Positions 44,754 to 55,443 of a stretch of 64,000 bases of DNA are shown piece by piece. Both the position numbers and the translations under genes were made by a program. The DNA lies in NCBI GenBank assembly GCA_029980465.1, contig JARYIJ010000001.1, forward strand, positions 1,302,001 through 1,366,000, read 5' to 3'. Source of the stretch: Pseudolabrys sp. Lineage in GTDB: Bacteria > Pseudomonadota > Alphaproteobacteria > Rhizobiales > Xanthobacteraceae. Under the pieces are notes generated by a model that saw only the letters and a program-made list of their open reading frames with translations, made no database searches and had not been told where the DNA came from. The number at the start of each line of letters is the position of its first letter. Within the stretch, counting starts at the first letter, position 1.

Positions 44754-44855
44754 GGGAGCACTCTCTTCTCATCGCGCACGGATCGGCGCCGCCTTCGTAA
44801 ACCATGACCCTCACCGGCCTTGCAAGGGCCGGCCAGGCGTCGGAGAGTGGCGGTC

Positions 44856-45488
44856 ATGCCGGCCATTCTGCTCGCGCTCGCGGCATTCACGGCCGCCGCC
44901 ACGGTGTTCGCAATGACGCCCGGAGCGGACACCGCGCTCGTGCTGCGGACGGCCGCGGCCGACGGGCCGCGCCACGCGCTCGCCGCGGCAATCGGCGTCT
45001 GTCTCGGCTGCTTCGTCTGGGGCGCCGGCGCGGCGTTCGGCCTGACGGCACTGCTGGCCGCCTCGGCTCTCGCCTATACGATTCTCAAATGGATCGGCGC
45101 CGCCTATCTCGCGGTGCTCGGAATTAAAATGCTTGTCCATCCACGCGATGCTGCCGCGGCGGCGGAGAGCGGAGCGCTGTCGTCGCGGCAGCGCGACGCG
45201 TTCCGGCGCGGCCTGCTCACCAATCTGCTCAATCCGAAGGTCGGCGTGTTCTACATCACCGTGCTGCCGCAGTTCGTTCCGCACGGCGCTCCGGTCGGCG
45301 CTTTCTCGCTGGCGCTCGCCGCCATCCACGTCATGGTGAGTCTGGTCTGGTTTACCATTTTGATTTCGCTAACCGTGCCGCTCGGGCGCTTTCTCGCGCA
45401 AACGCGCGTCGTGCGCGCGCTCGACCGGTTGACCGGATGCATCTTCATCGCGTTCGGCGCGCGATTGGCTCTCGACGCCCGGCCGTAA
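44856..45488 (+). CDS. LysE family amino-acid exporter
   Basis: A 210-residue, six-helix protein of the LysE/RhtB superfamily. The signature is FAMTPGADTALVLRTAAADG near residue 20, followed by GVCLGCFVWGAGAAFGL and RGLLTNLLNPKVGVFYITVLPQF. The ATG at 44856 has GGAGAG 8 bp upstream; earlier GTG and TTG codons are less likely. Substrate unknown. Confidence 0.9.
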   Translation: MPAILLALAAFTAAATVFAMTPGADTALVLRTAAADGPRHALAAAIGVCLGCFVWGAGAAFGLTALLAASALAYTILKWIGAAYLAVLGIKMLVHPRDAAAAAESGALSSRQRDAFRRGLLTNLLNPKVGVFYITVLPQFVPHGAPVGAFSLALAAIHVMVSLVWFTILISLTVPLGRFLAQTRVVRALDRLTGCIFIAFGARLALDARP

Positions 45489-45634
45489 GGCGTCGCCGCG
45501 ACTCTCCATCGTTAACGCTTAACCACACAAACGCGCACCGGCATTTTACACATCGTTCGCCGAGAAACTTCACGCCGCCTTATCGACGCCCATGTTGAAA
45601 TCGCATCGACCAAAAAACATTGGCTGGGGGGCCC

Positions 45635-46330
45635 ATGTCGATTGGCGATCAAGGGCGGCGCATCGCGCCGCTCGCAAGCCTGTGCGCGCTTCTCATGTGC
45701 GCGAGCCTGAGCACGGCGGCGAAGGCAAACGAGTTCGAACGTTGCGACCTGTTCGGCGCGGCGCCGTACGACATCGTCGTGACGCCCGATTCATTTGCGA
45801 ACGACGCGGCAAGCGCCGCCGGCGCGCAAAACGATTCACCGGTCGAGCGTATTCTCGCCAATCCGGGCTACGACTGGTCGCTGCTCGCACGCAGTCTCGC
45901 GGGATACACGGCTGCGCCGATCGCCGGCATGGCCTCGACCTACAATCCGCTGGAATGGACCGCGAAGGACGCCGGCAGCCTGCACACCGCGTCCGGCGAG
46001 GTCTATGACCCGGACGGCTGGACCGCGGCGATCCAGACCGACCTGCGCTGGCTGTTCAAGGGCGTGCGCTTCGGCAAGAGATACCGGCCGTCCTACGCGC
46101 TGGTCGAGGTCGGCGACAAGCGCGTCATCGTGCGCGTCAACGACGTCGGGCCGCTGGCGCCCGGCCGCATCATCGACCTCAACGAGCGCGCGATGCGCTA
46201 TTTCGATCCGTCGATGCAGACCGGCATCCTCGACGCCAAGGTAACGCCGCTCGCGGGCGACGATGTCATCGCCGGGCCGATTGAGCCGCACTCTGTCGTG
46301 ATGGCGGGCAACTTGCGTTTCATCCGTTGA
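45635..46330 (+). CDS. Secreted RlpA-like double-psi beta-barrel protein
   Basis: 231 residues. A cleavable signal peptide is likely (hydrophobic LASLCALLMCASLSTAAKA, about residues 12-30). The C-terminal half is a DPBB/RlpA-type domain: GMASTYNPLEWTAKDAGSLH, TASGEVYDPDGWTAA, VRVNDVGPLAPGRIIDLNERA. Unlike septal RlpA, it has no SPOR domain or lipobox. It may cleave or bind peptidoglycan in the periplasm. GGGGGG precedes the ATG. Confidence 0.8.
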   Translation: MSIGDQGRRIAPLASLCALLMCASLSTAAKANEFERCDLFGAAPYDIVVTPDSFANDAASAAGAQNDSPVERILANPGYDWSLLARSLAGYTAAPIAGMASTYNPLEWTAKDAGSLHTASGEVYDPDGWTAAIQTDLRWLFKGVRFGKRYRPSYALVEVGDKRVIVRVNDVGPLAPGRIIDLNERAMRYFDPSMQTGILDAKVTPLAGDDVIAGPIEPHSVVMAGNLRFIR

Positions 46331-46380
46331 CGCCAATCCGGCTTACTTCAGAGCCCTTACGTCCTGATGGAAACGAAACT

Positions 46381-46466
46381 CGTCATGGCCGGGCTTGACC
46401 CGGCAATCCATCGTCTTGAAGAGACTCGTCTTCCGATGGATGCGCGGGTCAAGCCCGCGCATGACG
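46381..46466 (+). repeat. Intergenic palindromic repeat
   Basis: CGTCATGGCCGGGCTTGACC..GGTCAAGCCCGCGCATGACG with inner GACTCGTC. A 13-bp tandem AGCTTCATGCCTG / AGCTTCATGCCCG follows at 46491-46516. The repeat lies between convergent genes. Confidence 0.8.
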
Positions 46467-46593
46467 ATTCAGAGAAACCTGAACTGTCTTAGCTTCATGC
46501 CTGAGCTTCATGCCCGGCAACGGGTCCGCGCCACGCGCGGCCCGATGACAGGCTCGGCGGCATTGGGTTTCTGCTTTCGCAGGAAGAACAGTG

Positions 46594-47700
46594 TCAGCGA
46601 CCCCACACCTCGTCGGCGATCTCGACGATCATGCGCAGCTTCGCCCACTGCTCCTCCTCGGCGAGCACGTTGCCCTCCTCGGTCGAGGCGAAGCCGCACT
46701 GCGTCGACAGGCAGAACTGGTCGAGCGGCGCGTATTTGGTCGCCTCCTCGATGCGGCGCTTGATGTCGTCGCGCGGCTCGAGCCGGCCGCTCTTCGAGGT
46801 GACGAGGCCGAGCACGACCTTCTTCTTGCCCTTGGGCAGGAAGCGCAGCGGCTCGAAGCCGCCGGCGCGATCGGTGTCGTATTCGAGGAAGTAGCCGTCG
46901 TAGTTGCACTTGCCGAGCAGGTTTTCGGCGACCGGCTCGTAACCGCCCGACGAGATGAAGGTCGAGCGGAAGTTGCCGCGGCAGACATGGGTGGTGATCG
47001 TCATGTCGGCGGGCTTCGCCTCCAGCGCCTTGTTGATCGTCCGCGTGTAGCTCTCCTGCAGATGATCGACGTCAAGCCCGCGCTCGCGCGCCTGCTTCAA
47101 CTGCTCCTGCGAGCACAGATAGGCCCAGGCGGTGTCGTCGAACTGCAGGTAGCGGCAGCCGGCGTCGTAGAACGCCTTGACCGCCTTCTGATAAGCCCTG
47201 GCCAGGTCGTCGAAGATAGCGTCACGCGAGGCGTAAGCCGCCTTGTCGACCGCATCCGGATCGAGCCGGAAGTGCATGACGCTCGGCGACGGGATCGTCA
47301 TCTTCGGCATCACCTTCGTGTTCGCCTTCAGGAACTTGAAGTGCTCGATCATCGGGTGATTGGAGAAGTCGATCTTGCCCTTGATGTGCAGGACGTGCGC
47401 CTTGGTAATCACGCCCTGGAACTGGATGCCGTGACTGCCTTCGATCACCTCGACGCCGTCGAGCATGCCGAGGAAATCGAAGTGCCACCAGGCGCGGCGG
47501 AATTCGCCGTCGGTCGCGAGCTTGAGGCCGACCTCCTCCTGCTTCCGGATGACCTTCCTGATTTCCTCGTCCTCGACCGCTTTCAGGTCGGCCGCTTTGA
47601 TCTCACCCTTGGCGAATTTGGCGCGGGCCTCGTGCAGCACCTTGGGGCGCAAAAAGCTGCCCACGTGATCGGCGCGAAACGGCGGTGTCTGTTGGGCCAT
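46594..47700 (-). CDS. Cobalamin-independent methionine synthase II family protein (MetE C-terminal-like)
   Basis: A 368-residue single barrel like the C-terminal half of MetE. It starts FRADHVGSFLRPKVLHEAR; the folate/homocysteine region is GLKLATDGEFRRAWWHFDF and the zinc residues are expected in HVCRGNFRS and LVTSKSGRLE/LSTQCGFAS. The first half of MetE is missing, so it is unlikely to be the housekeeping enzyme. Divergent from the LigM-like gene, it could move methyl groups coming off aromatics. GGAG lies upstream of the ATG at 47700. Confidence 0.85.
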   Translation of the reverse strand: MAQQTPPFRADHVGSFLRPKVLHEARAKFAKGEIKAADLKAVEDEEIRKVIRKQEEVGLKLATDGEFRRAWWHFDFLGMLDGVEVIEGSHGIQFQGVITKAHVLHIKGKIDFSNHPMIEHFKFLKANTKVMPKMTIPSPSVMHFRLDPDAVDKAAYASRDAIFDDLARAYQKAVKAFYDAGCRYLQFDDTAWAYLCSQEQLKQARERGLDVDHLQESYTRTINKALEAKPADMTITTHVCRGNFRSTFISSGGYEPVAENLLGKCNYDGYFLEYDTDRAGGFEPLRFLPKGKKKVVLGLVTSKSGRLEPRDDIKRRIEEATKYAPLDQFCLSTQCGFASTEEGNVLAEEEQWAKLRMIVEIADEVWGR

Positions 47701-47772
47701 TGAATTCACTGCTCCTTGTTGTTCACGCGCGGCACGCCGCACGCGGTTCCTCCCACTCCCTTACAACTCCGT

Positions 47773-47784
47773 CCCACGTGTGGG
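47773..47784 (+). promoter_or_regulatory. Inverted repeat between MetE-like and LigM-like genes
   Basis: CCCAC-gt-GTGGG in the 224-bp divergent gap. It shares the GTGGG word with the GTGGGC motifs upstream of the HTH-methyltransferase gene at 51873-51985. Candidate operator only. Confidence 0.4.
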
Positions 47785-47822
47785 CTAGAGGCCGATGCAT
47801 CCGGCGCGCGGACGGCGATTGA

Positions 47823-49331
<1,509 letters not shown>

Positions 49332-49373
49332 ATTTGTTTGCATCGCCTCTGCGCTGCGATGGCACGGCGCGCT

Positions 49374-49459
49374 CCCTCTCCCGCTTGCGGGAGAGGGCTG
49401 GGGCGAGGGCTTCCGACGTTATGGAAAAAAAGATGCCCTCACCCGCCCGCCTTTGGCGG
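49374..49459 (+). repeat. Inverted palindrome pair, right side truncated
   Basis: Left element 49374-49410 (CCCTCTCCCGC-tt-GCGGGAGAGGG, CTGGGGCGAGGGC). Right element 49434-49459 (TGCCCTCACCCGCCCGCC, TTTGGCGG) has lost its outer hairpin. Only 23 bp separate them. It lies between the convergent LigM-like and MetF-like genes. Confidence 0.8.
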
Positions 49460-49483
49460 TAAAAGCGAAACCGCTGGAGTTTC

Positions 49484-50371
49484 TTACGAACCCGTCAGCA
49501 TCTCGGCGCCGGCAGCTTTTTGCTGCGCGTAGCGCGCGGTCTCGACGACACCGCCGAACGAGAAGTAATGCGGCGCGACATCGCCAATGTCGCCGCGGGC
49601 GGCGTCGAGCGCGGTGAGGATGCGGTCCGGCCCGACATGGGCGCCGAGCCCGGCGGCCAGGCCTGCCGCCGCGCCGGACATCAAGCCCCGGAGCGAGGTG
49701 CCGACGCCGCATCGCTTGGCGTAACGCAATAGAGCCGGGATGCTGGCCGGCCCGGCCATGCCGACCTTGACCGGCACGGCGATGCCGGCGACGCGCAAGG
49801 TGCGCAGCCAGCCAGCGACGGCTTCCGGCGCAAACGAGAACTGGGTGACGATAAAGGGCCGCAGGCCGGCAGCGCACGCCGCGGCCAGCTTGGCCCGCAG
49901 CGCCTGGTCAAGCGTGTCCGTCGCGATGCGCGGATGGCCTTCCGGATAGCCGGCGATGCCGATCTCCTCGAGGCCGGCCGCTTCGAGCAATCCGTCGCGG
50001 AGCAATGCAAGCGCGTCGGCATAAGGGCCGTGGCCGGAGGTTTCGCCGCCGACAACCAGCACGCGGCGCACCCCGCCCTCGGCATAGGCGCGGCGGAGAA
50101 ACGTGGCCAATGCGCCGCGCCCGGCGATGCGCCGCGCGGCGAGATGCGGCACCGGCTCAAGCCCGGCATCGCGCAGCCGCATCACCGTGGTCGTGAGCTC
50201 GTCGAGCGTCTGCGCGCCGACGGAACTCAGATAGACCGCCGTGCCTTTCGGCACGGCCGCGGCAAGGTCGGCGATCTCGCCGAAGCTCGGCCGCGTCGCC
50301 TCGAGCGAATACGGACCGACGGCGCACGATGCCGCCTGGCTTGCTTGCCGGACCAGCGACGGCTCGAGCAT
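49484..50371 (-). CDS. Methylenetetrahydrofolate reductase family protein (MetF-like)
   Basis: A 295-residue flavin barrel enzyme. The MTHFR signature is visible as PVPHLAARRI near 90, RRVLVVGGETSGHGPYADAL and GIAGYPEGHPR; TQFSFAPEAVAGWLRTL is the family QxxF motif. It interconverts methyl-THF and methylene-THF; beside a LigM-like demethylase the oxidising direction makes sense. The ATG at 50371 has AGGAT upstream. It is 17 bp downstream of the HTH-methyltransferase gene (same strand). Confidence 0.85.
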   Translation of the reverse strand: MLEPSLVRQASQAASCAVGPYSLEATRPSFGEIADLAAAVPKGTAVYLSSVGAQTLDELTTTVMRLRDAGLEPVPHLAARRIAGRGALATFLRRAYAEGGVRRVLVVGGETSGHGPYADALALLRDGLLEAAGLEEIGIAGYPEGHPRIATDTLDQALRAKLAAACAAGLRPFIVTQFSFAPEAVAGWLRTLRVAGIAVPVKVGMAGPASIPALLRYAKRCGVGTSLRGLMSGAAAGLAAGLGAHVGPDRILTALDAARGDIGDVAPHYFSFGGVVETARYAQQKAAGAEMLTGS

Positions 50372-50388
50372 TGGGATCCTCCCGGGCG

Positions 50389-51795
50389 TCACTCGCGGCG
50401 GCGCGAGATCACGAAGGACTCGTCGTAGAACCACAGCCCGCCCTGCCTCTGCAGCACGTCGCGGGTGGCGTCGATATAGCGGCGGTCGCTGTTGACGTCG
50501 GACAGCCGGTCGTCCTCGACCTGCGCGACGTAGATCGCCGCGTTCCAGGCGGCGAGCAGCGTCGAGGTGCCGATCGAACTGGAGATTTCCGTCGGCAGCG
50601 TGTGCATGTCGTAACGGAACAGCGAGCGCTGGTCGGAATAGGTGTTGAAATTGAGATCGCGGCCGGCGCTGCCGAGCTCCTGCTTCGCGGCCTTGAGCAG
50701 GTCGTGCCGCGTGTGCACGAACGGATGGTCGTCCGGCCACACCTTGTGAATGATCTCCATGCCCGGGTCGTGGCCGTAGGAATGGATCGCGATCATGCGG
50801 CCGCCGGGCCCGAGCGCGCGGGCGAGCGGCGCCAGCACGCGTTTCGCCTTGAACTCCAGCGAGGCCCGGGCGCGATAAGGCTGCGAGGCGATGACGAGAT
50901 CGTAGTCGGCGACGGTGCCGCCTGGCTTCGGCACGATCTGGTCGAGCAGGAACTTGTGGTCGGCGCGGTAGAGCACCAGCACCACCGGCCGCTCATAAAC
51001 CGGATTGCCGCTCTTCGGCGACACCCGCGCCTTCCAGGTCTCGCCGAGGAACGATTCGAGGCCGGTGATCTGCTGCTCGAAGGCGTGCGCGGTGTTGCCT
51101 TCGAGCGCGACCTCCTTCCACACCATGCTGGTGGCGGCGCTGATCGATTTCACCGACAGCCACGGCGCCTCGGCGTAAGCGAGGTTGGTCAGCACCAGCG
51201 CCGTCGCCGGATGCTCGATGAAGCGGTCCGCCATCTTCTGCAGCGTGAGGCGGATATCCTCGAGGCTGATCTCCTTGCCGACGACGTAGAATGGCATGGT
51301 CGGGAAGCGGTCGTGCATGTTGCGCATCACGCGTGACAGCACGGTGCCGTCGCCGACGCCGGCGTCGAACACGCGCACCGCCGGCGGTCGCGGATGGATG
51401 CTGGCGAGCTCCATGCCGACGCGGTTGGCGATCTCCCATTTCTCGGAGCAGGTGTTCACGAACAGCAGGTATTTCTGCCGGTTGTCGAAGAAGCGGAAAT
51501 TGCGCTGCGGATCGTCGGTGCCGATGCCCTGCGCCGCGGACGCCGTGCCGGGCGCGGCGACCGCCGGCAGCACGGACTGCGGCCCCTCAAACAGGATGCG
51601 GCGCTTCACCGGCGCGACGCTTCCCTGCATCATGAAGTTGCGGATGCGCTCTAGCGTTTCGGTCGTGATGCGACCGCCGTTGCGCAGGCGGCTCGCCAGC
51701 TTGCCGTCATTGACGGCGCGGCGGCCGAACGTGGATTCGGCAAGCCCGCGCTGGCGGCAGAAGTCGGTGATCTCTTGCAGGATCTGCTCGTTCAC
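50389..51795 (-). CDS. Protein with HTH-like N-terminus and SAM-methyltransferase core, unknown
   Basis: 468 residues. Residues 1-58 look like a small helix-turn-helix unit (DFCRQRGLAESTFGRRAVND, then GGRITTETLERIRNFM). From about 100 onward a class I methyltransferase fold is likely: motif I VRVFDAGVGDGTVLSRVM near 140, a later YDLVIASQPYRARASLEFKA and GPGGRMIAIHSYGHDPG. No NPPY or other substrate signature is clear. It heads the transcript with MetF. It may methylate DNA, a cofactor or a small molecule, or be a regulator that senses SAM. Confidence 0.7.
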   Translation of the reverse strand: MNEQILQEITDFCRQRGLAESTFGRRAVNDGKLASRLRNGGRITTETLERIRNFMMQGSVAPVKRRILFEGPQSVLPAVAAPGTASAAQGIGTDDPQRNFRFFDNRQKYLLFVNTCSEKWEIANRVGMELASIHPRPPAVRVFDAGVGDGTVLSRVMRNMHDRFPTMPFYVVGKEISLEDIRLTLQKMADRFIEHPATALVLTNLAYAEAPWLSVKSISAATSMVWKEVALEGNTAHAFEQQITGLESFLGETWKARVSPKSGNPVYERPVVLVLYRADHKFLLDQIVPKPGGTVADYDLVIASQPYRARASLEFKAKRVLAPLARALGPGGRMIAIHSYGHDPGMEIIHKVWPDDHPFVHTRHDLLKAAKQELGSAGRDLNFNTYSDQRSLFRYDMHTLPTEISSSIGTSTLLAAWNAAIYVAQVEDDRLSDVNSDRRYIDATRDVLQRQGGLWFYDESFVISRRRE

Positions 51796-51872
51796 GGCGA
51801 TCCCTCCGGTTTTTGCGTTTCATCCCGGAGAGAAGCGAACCAAAACGCGCCCGATTTCGTCAACCACAAAAC

Positions 51873-51985
51873 GAGTGGGCAGGATGAGTGGGCTATTGCC
51901 CTACTTTAATAGCCTATATTTTCTCGTGTAATTGAAAACTTGCGCGTTTCATAACGCATTCTGCCCACCATCAAGTGGGCAGAAT
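51873..51985 (-). promoter_or_regulatory. GTGGGC repeat cluster and hairpin upstream of the HTH-methyltransferase gene
   Basis: GAGTGGGCAGGAT (51873-51885) is followed head to tail by GAGTGGGCTATTG (51886-51898). At 51958-51985, ATTCTGCCCAC-catcaa-GTGGGCAGAAT is a perfect 11-bp inverted repeat. Four occurrences of the AGTGGGCAG-like word are thus found in 113 bp upstream of the gene and after pcaG. The last could double as a pcaHG transcript hairpin. AT-rich DNA at about 51900-51950 may hold the promoter. Confidence 0.6.
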
Positions 51986-52007
51986 GGCGCATCCGGTGAG
52001 CACGAGG

Positions 52008-52622
52008 TCAGATATCGAAGAACACCGTCTCGTTGTCGCCCTGAACGCGGATGTCGAACTTGTAGACGGTCTTGCCACCGCGGCTCTCCTTGGCGGCGAT
52101 AAGAGTCTTACGGCGGTCGGCCGGCACGAGATTGAGGATGGCGTCGGTCGCATTGGCCGCCTCATCCGGGAAATACATGCGGGTATAGATCTGCCGCAAC
52201 ATGCCGCGCGAATAGATGCAGAACACCACGTGCGGCGCCTGCATGGCGCCCTTGAGGCCCGGCACCGCGCCCGGCTTGACGGTCGTGAAGCCGTACACGC
52301 CGTCCTTGTTCGCCGCCGACCGGCCGAAACCCTTGAACTTGGCGTTCGGCAGCGCGCGCTTGTCTTGCGGGCTGGCGTAGCGGCCCTGCGGGTCGGCCTG
52401 CCAGATTTCGATCATGGCATCCGGGATCGGCACGCCATCGCCGTCGTAGATCGTGCCTTCGAGCTGGATGGTTTCGCCGGTGACGTCGGGCGTAACGAGA
52501 TTGTCGCCGACGGTTTCCTTCCAGCTGTAGGTGCCGTTCGGGTCCCAGTGCGCACGGCCCTTCGGCGTGAGGCCGTAGGCGAAGAATGGGCCGACCGTCT
52601 GTGAGGGAGTGATGTCTGACAT
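52008..52622 (-). CDS. pcaG: Protocatechuate 3,4-dioxygenase alpha subunit
   Basis: A 204-residue subunit of the intradiol ring-cleaving enzyme that turns protocatechuate into 3-carboxymuconate. It starts MSDITPSQTVGPFFAYGL, the PcaG signature, and has the intradiol core VIEIWQADPQGRYA-like MIEIWQADPQGRYASP near 75-90, and RQIYTRMYFPDE. The iron ligands reside in PcaH. The ATG at 52622 is taken; upstream codons lie in repeat DNA. Confidence 0.95.
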   Translation of the reverse strand: MSDITPSQTVGPFFAYGLTPKGRAHWDPNGTYSWKETVGDNLVTPDVTGETIQLEGTIYDGDGVPIPDAMIEIWQADPQGRYASPQDKRALPNAKFKGFGRSAANKDGVYGFTTVKPGAVPGLKGAMQAPHVVFCIYSRGMLRQIYTRMYFPDEAANATDAILNLVPADRRKTLIAAKESRGGKTVYKFDIRVQGDNETVFFDI

Positions 52623-52737
52623 GGCGTTTGATCCGTATTCCACTCATTCCCGCGCAAGCAGGAATCCAGGGTCCCAGAAACAGAGTTCATGATTGCCGCC
52701 CTGGGCCCCCGCTTTCGCGGAGACGAGCGGCGCTTTT

Positions 52738-53445
52738 TCAGTGCTCGTCGTTATCCAGCGGGATGGCTTCGCGGCCGCGCAGAACGATGTCGAAGCGGAA
52801 CGCCAGCGCCCAGTCGGGAATGGTGTTTTCGAGATCGAAGGCCGCGACCATGCGATTGCGCGCCTTCTCGTCGGTGACCGAATTGAAGATCGGGTCGAAC
52901 GGGAACAGGTAGTCGCCCGGGAAATACATCTGGGTGACGAGGCGCGACAGGAACGAGTGGCCGAACACCGAGAAGTGGATGTGGTTCGGCCGCCAGGCGT
53001 TGTGGTGGTTGCCCCACGGATACGCGCCCGGCTTCACGGTGACGAATTTGTAGTAGCCGTTCTTGTCGGTGATCGTGCGGCCCGCGCCGGTGAAGTTCGG
53101 ATCGAGCGGCGCCGGATGCTGATCGACGATGTGCACGTAGCGGCCGCAGGCATTGGCCTGCCAAATCTCGACCAGCGTATCGGGCACGGGGCGGCGATCC
53201 TCGTCGAGCACCTGGCCGTGCACGATGATGCGCTCGCCGAGCGGCTCGCCCTTGTGCTGCTTGGTGAGATCGTTGTCGTGCTCCTGGATGGCATCGTGAC
53301 CGTAAACCGGACCCGTCAGCTCGGAGAGCGTGTGCGGCATGAGGATGAGCGGCTTCGACGGTGACCGCTTGATCGTCGAGCGGTAACCCGGCGACAGGTG
53401 CTTCGGAAATGCCTCGAGACTCTTTGTGGGATAGACCAGTGACAT
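52738..53445 (-). CDS. pcaH: Protocatechuate 3,4-dioxygenase beta subunit
   Basis: A 235-residue, iron(III)-binding subunit. The four ligands are visible: Y103 in NACGRYVH, Y142 in GAYPWGNHH, and H155 and H157 in RPNHIHFSVFG. The start SLVYPTKSLEAFPKHL and full length are normal. AAAGGG precedes the ATG. A 115-bp stretch with a palindromic repeat remnant (ATTCCCGCGCAAGCAGGAAT) separates it from pcaG. It is 13 bp after pcaF. Confidence 0.96.
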   Translation of the reverse strand: MSLVYPTKSLEAFPKHLSPGYRSTIKRSPSKPLILMPHTLSELTGPVYGHDAIQEHDNDLTKQHKGEPLGERIIVHGQVLDEDRRPVPDTLVEIWQANACGRYVHIVDQHPAPLDPNFTGAGRTITDKNGYYKFVTVKPGAYPWGNHHNAWRPNHIHFSVFGHSFLSRLVTQMYFPGDYLFPFDPIFNSVTDEKARNRMVAAFDLENTIPDWALAFRFDIVLRGREAIPLDNDEH

Positions 53446-53458
53446 TCTTGTTCACCCT

Positions 53459-54670
53459 TTAGCTGACGCGTTCCATCGCCAGCGACACGCCTTGTCCGAC
53501 ACCGACACACATCGTGGCAAGACCCAATTTGCCGTCGCGCTCCAGAAGGCCGTGCGCCGTTGTCATCGCCAGGCGGGCGCCCGACATGCCGAGCGGATGG
53601 CCAAGCGCGATGGCGCCACCATGCGGATTGACCTCTGCGGCATCGTCGGCCAAGCCGAGCTGACGCATGCAGGCTAGCGATTGCGAGGCAAAGGCCTCAT
53701 TGAGCTCGATCAAATCGTAGTCTGAAATCTTGTGGTTGAGCCGCGCCATCAGCTTGCGGGTCGCCGGCACGGGCCCGATGCCCATGATGCGCGGCGGCAC
53801 CGCCGCCGATGCCATGCCGAGAATGCGGGCGCGCGGGGTGAGACCATGCTTCTTCACGGCCTCCTCCGACGCCACGATCATCGCCGCGGCGCCGTCGTTC
53901 ACGCCGGAGGCGTTGCCCGCCGTCACCGTGCCCGGATTGCGGAACGGCGTCCTGAGCTTGGCGAGCTGCTCCAAAGTTGTGTCCGGGCGCGGGTGCTCGT
54001 CGCGGTCGACCAGCACTTTCGCGCCCTTGGCGGCAGGCACTTCGACCGGAACGATCTCGGTGGCGAAATAGCCGCGCGCCTCGGCGGCGCCGGCGCGCTG
54101 CTGCGAGCGCAGCGCGAAAGCATCCTGATCGGCACGCGTGACCTGGAATTCCTCGGCGACGTTCTCGCCGGTCTCCGGCATCGAGTCGACGCCGTATTGC
54201 GCCTTCATCAGCGGATTGACGAAGCGCCAGCCGATCGTGGTGTCGAAGATCTCGGCGCTGCGCGAGAAGGCCTCGGTCGCCTTGCCCTGCACGAAGGGCG
54301 CGCGGGTCATCGACTCGACGCCGCCGGCGATGGCGAAGTCCATCTCGCCCGCCTTGATGGCACGCGCGGCGGTGCCGACCGCTTCGAGGCCGGAGGCGCA
54401 GAGCCGGTTGAGCGTGACGCCCGGCACGCTGCCGGGGAGGCCAGCCAGCAAAAGCGCCATGCGCGCAACATTGCGGTTGTCCTCGCCGGCCTGATTGGCG
54501 CAGCCGTAAAAGACGTCGTCGAGCGCGGCCCAATCCACCTTCGGATTGCGCGCGACCAGCGCCCTGATCGGGGCGGCGGCGAGATCGTCGGTGCGCACCT
54601 TGGCGAGCGAACCGTTGTAGCGGCCGATCGGCGTGCGGACGGCGTCGCAGATAAAGACGTTCCGTGACAT
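53459..54670 (-). CDS. pcaF: 3-oxoadipyl-CoA thiolase
   Basis: A 403-residue thiolase that splits 3-oxoadipyl-CoA into acetyl-CoA and succinyl-CoA. The nucleophile C91 is in TLNRLCASGLEA, the catalytic His is in GGAIALGHPLGMSGAR, and the second Cys is in LATMCVGVGQG. The N-terminus NVFICDAVRTPIGRYNGSLA and FQVTRADQDAFALRSQQRA are PcaF-like. Start and pcaJ stop overlap (TGATG). Confidence 0.94.
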   Translation of the reverse strand: MSRNVFICDAVRTPIGRYNGSLAKVRTDDLAAAPIRALVARNPKVDWAALDDVFYGCANQAGEDNRNVARMALLLAGLPGSVPGVTLNRLCASGLEAVGTAARAIKAGEMDFAIAGGVESMTRAPFVQGKATEAFSRSAEIFDTTIGWRFVNPLMKAQYGVDSMPETGENVAEEFQVTRADQDAFALRSQQRAGAAEARGYFATEIVPVEVPAAKGAKVLVDRDEHPRPDTTLEQLAKLRTPFRNPGTVTAGNASGVNDGAAAMIVASEEAVKKHGLTPRARILGMASAAVPPRIMGIGPVPATRKLMARLNHKISDYDLIELNEAFASQSLACMRQLGLADDAAEVNPHGGAIALGHPLGMSGARLAMTTAHGLLERDGKLGLATMCVGVGQGVSLAMERVS

Positions 54671-55443
54671 CAGGCGGCCTCGCCGTGGGCGCGCGCGGTG
54701 CGCGCGTTAAGGTCGCGCAGAATCTCGAGCTCCTGCTTCGTGGGCTCGGCCGTCCGGGCGACGTCGTTGGCAAAACGGACGGTCCAGCCGGTGTTCTCCT
54801 GGATCGCCTCGCGGGTGACGCCGGGATGGATCGAGGTGACGACCATCTCCTTGGTTTCGGCATCCGGCTCGTAGATGGCGAGATCGGTGATGAGCCGGGT
54901 CGGCCCCTTGGTCCTGACGCCGAACTTCTCGCGGCTGTCGCCGCCGCTGCCGTGGCCGATCGAGGTGAAGAAGTCGATCTTGTTCACGAAGCTGCGCTTG
55001 CTCTGCTTCATGATGATGAAGATTTCGCCGCAGGATATGGCGATCTCCGGCGCGCCGCCGCCGCCCGGCAGCCGCACCTTCGGCTTGTTGTAATCGCCGA
55101 CCACGGTGGTGTTGAGGTTGGCGTATTTGTCGATCTGCGCGCCGCCGAGGAAGCCGACCGAGATGCGACCGCCCTGCAGCCAGTACCGGAACATCTCCGG
55201 CACCGAGACGGTGGTCAGCGCCGTCTCGCACAATTCGCCGTCACCAATCGACAGCGGCAGCACCGACGGCTTGGTGCCGAGCGTGCCCGACTCGTAGATG
55301 AGCGTGACGTTCGGCGCGTGATTGAGCCGCGCCAGATTGGCCGCCGCCGAAGGCTGGCCGATGCCGACGAAGCAGACATCGGTGTCCTTGAGCGCGCGCG
55401 AGGCGGCGATGGTCATCATCTCGTTGGGCTTGTAATCGGCCAT
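54670..55443 (-). CDS. pcaJ: 3-oxoadipate CoA-transferase subunit B (CatJ/PcaJ type)
   Basis: A 257-residue beta subunit of a family I CoA-transferase that activates 3-oxoadipate with succinyl-CoA. The catalytic Glu is in TLIYESGTLGTKP near 50, and the glycine loop is LPGGGGAPEIA. It is longer than classic PcaJ and matches the CatI/CatJ type. The ATG at 55443 has GGAG 7 bp upstream; the in-frame GTG at 55452 is less likely. The upstream region is a direct-repeat copy of the pcaI end. Confidence 0.9.
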   Translation of the reverse strand: MADYKPNEMMTIAASRALKDTDVCFVGIGQPSAAANLARLNHAPNVTLIYESGTLGTKPSVLPLSIGDGELCETALTTVSVPEMFRYWLQGGRISVGFLGGAQIDKYANLNTTVVGDYNKPKVRLPGGGGAPEIAISCGEIFIIMKQSKRSFVNKIDFFTSIGHGSGGDSREKFGVRTKGPTRLITDLAIYEPDAETKEMVVTSIHPGVTREAIQENTGWTVRFANDVARTAEPTKQELEILRDLNARTARAHGEAA

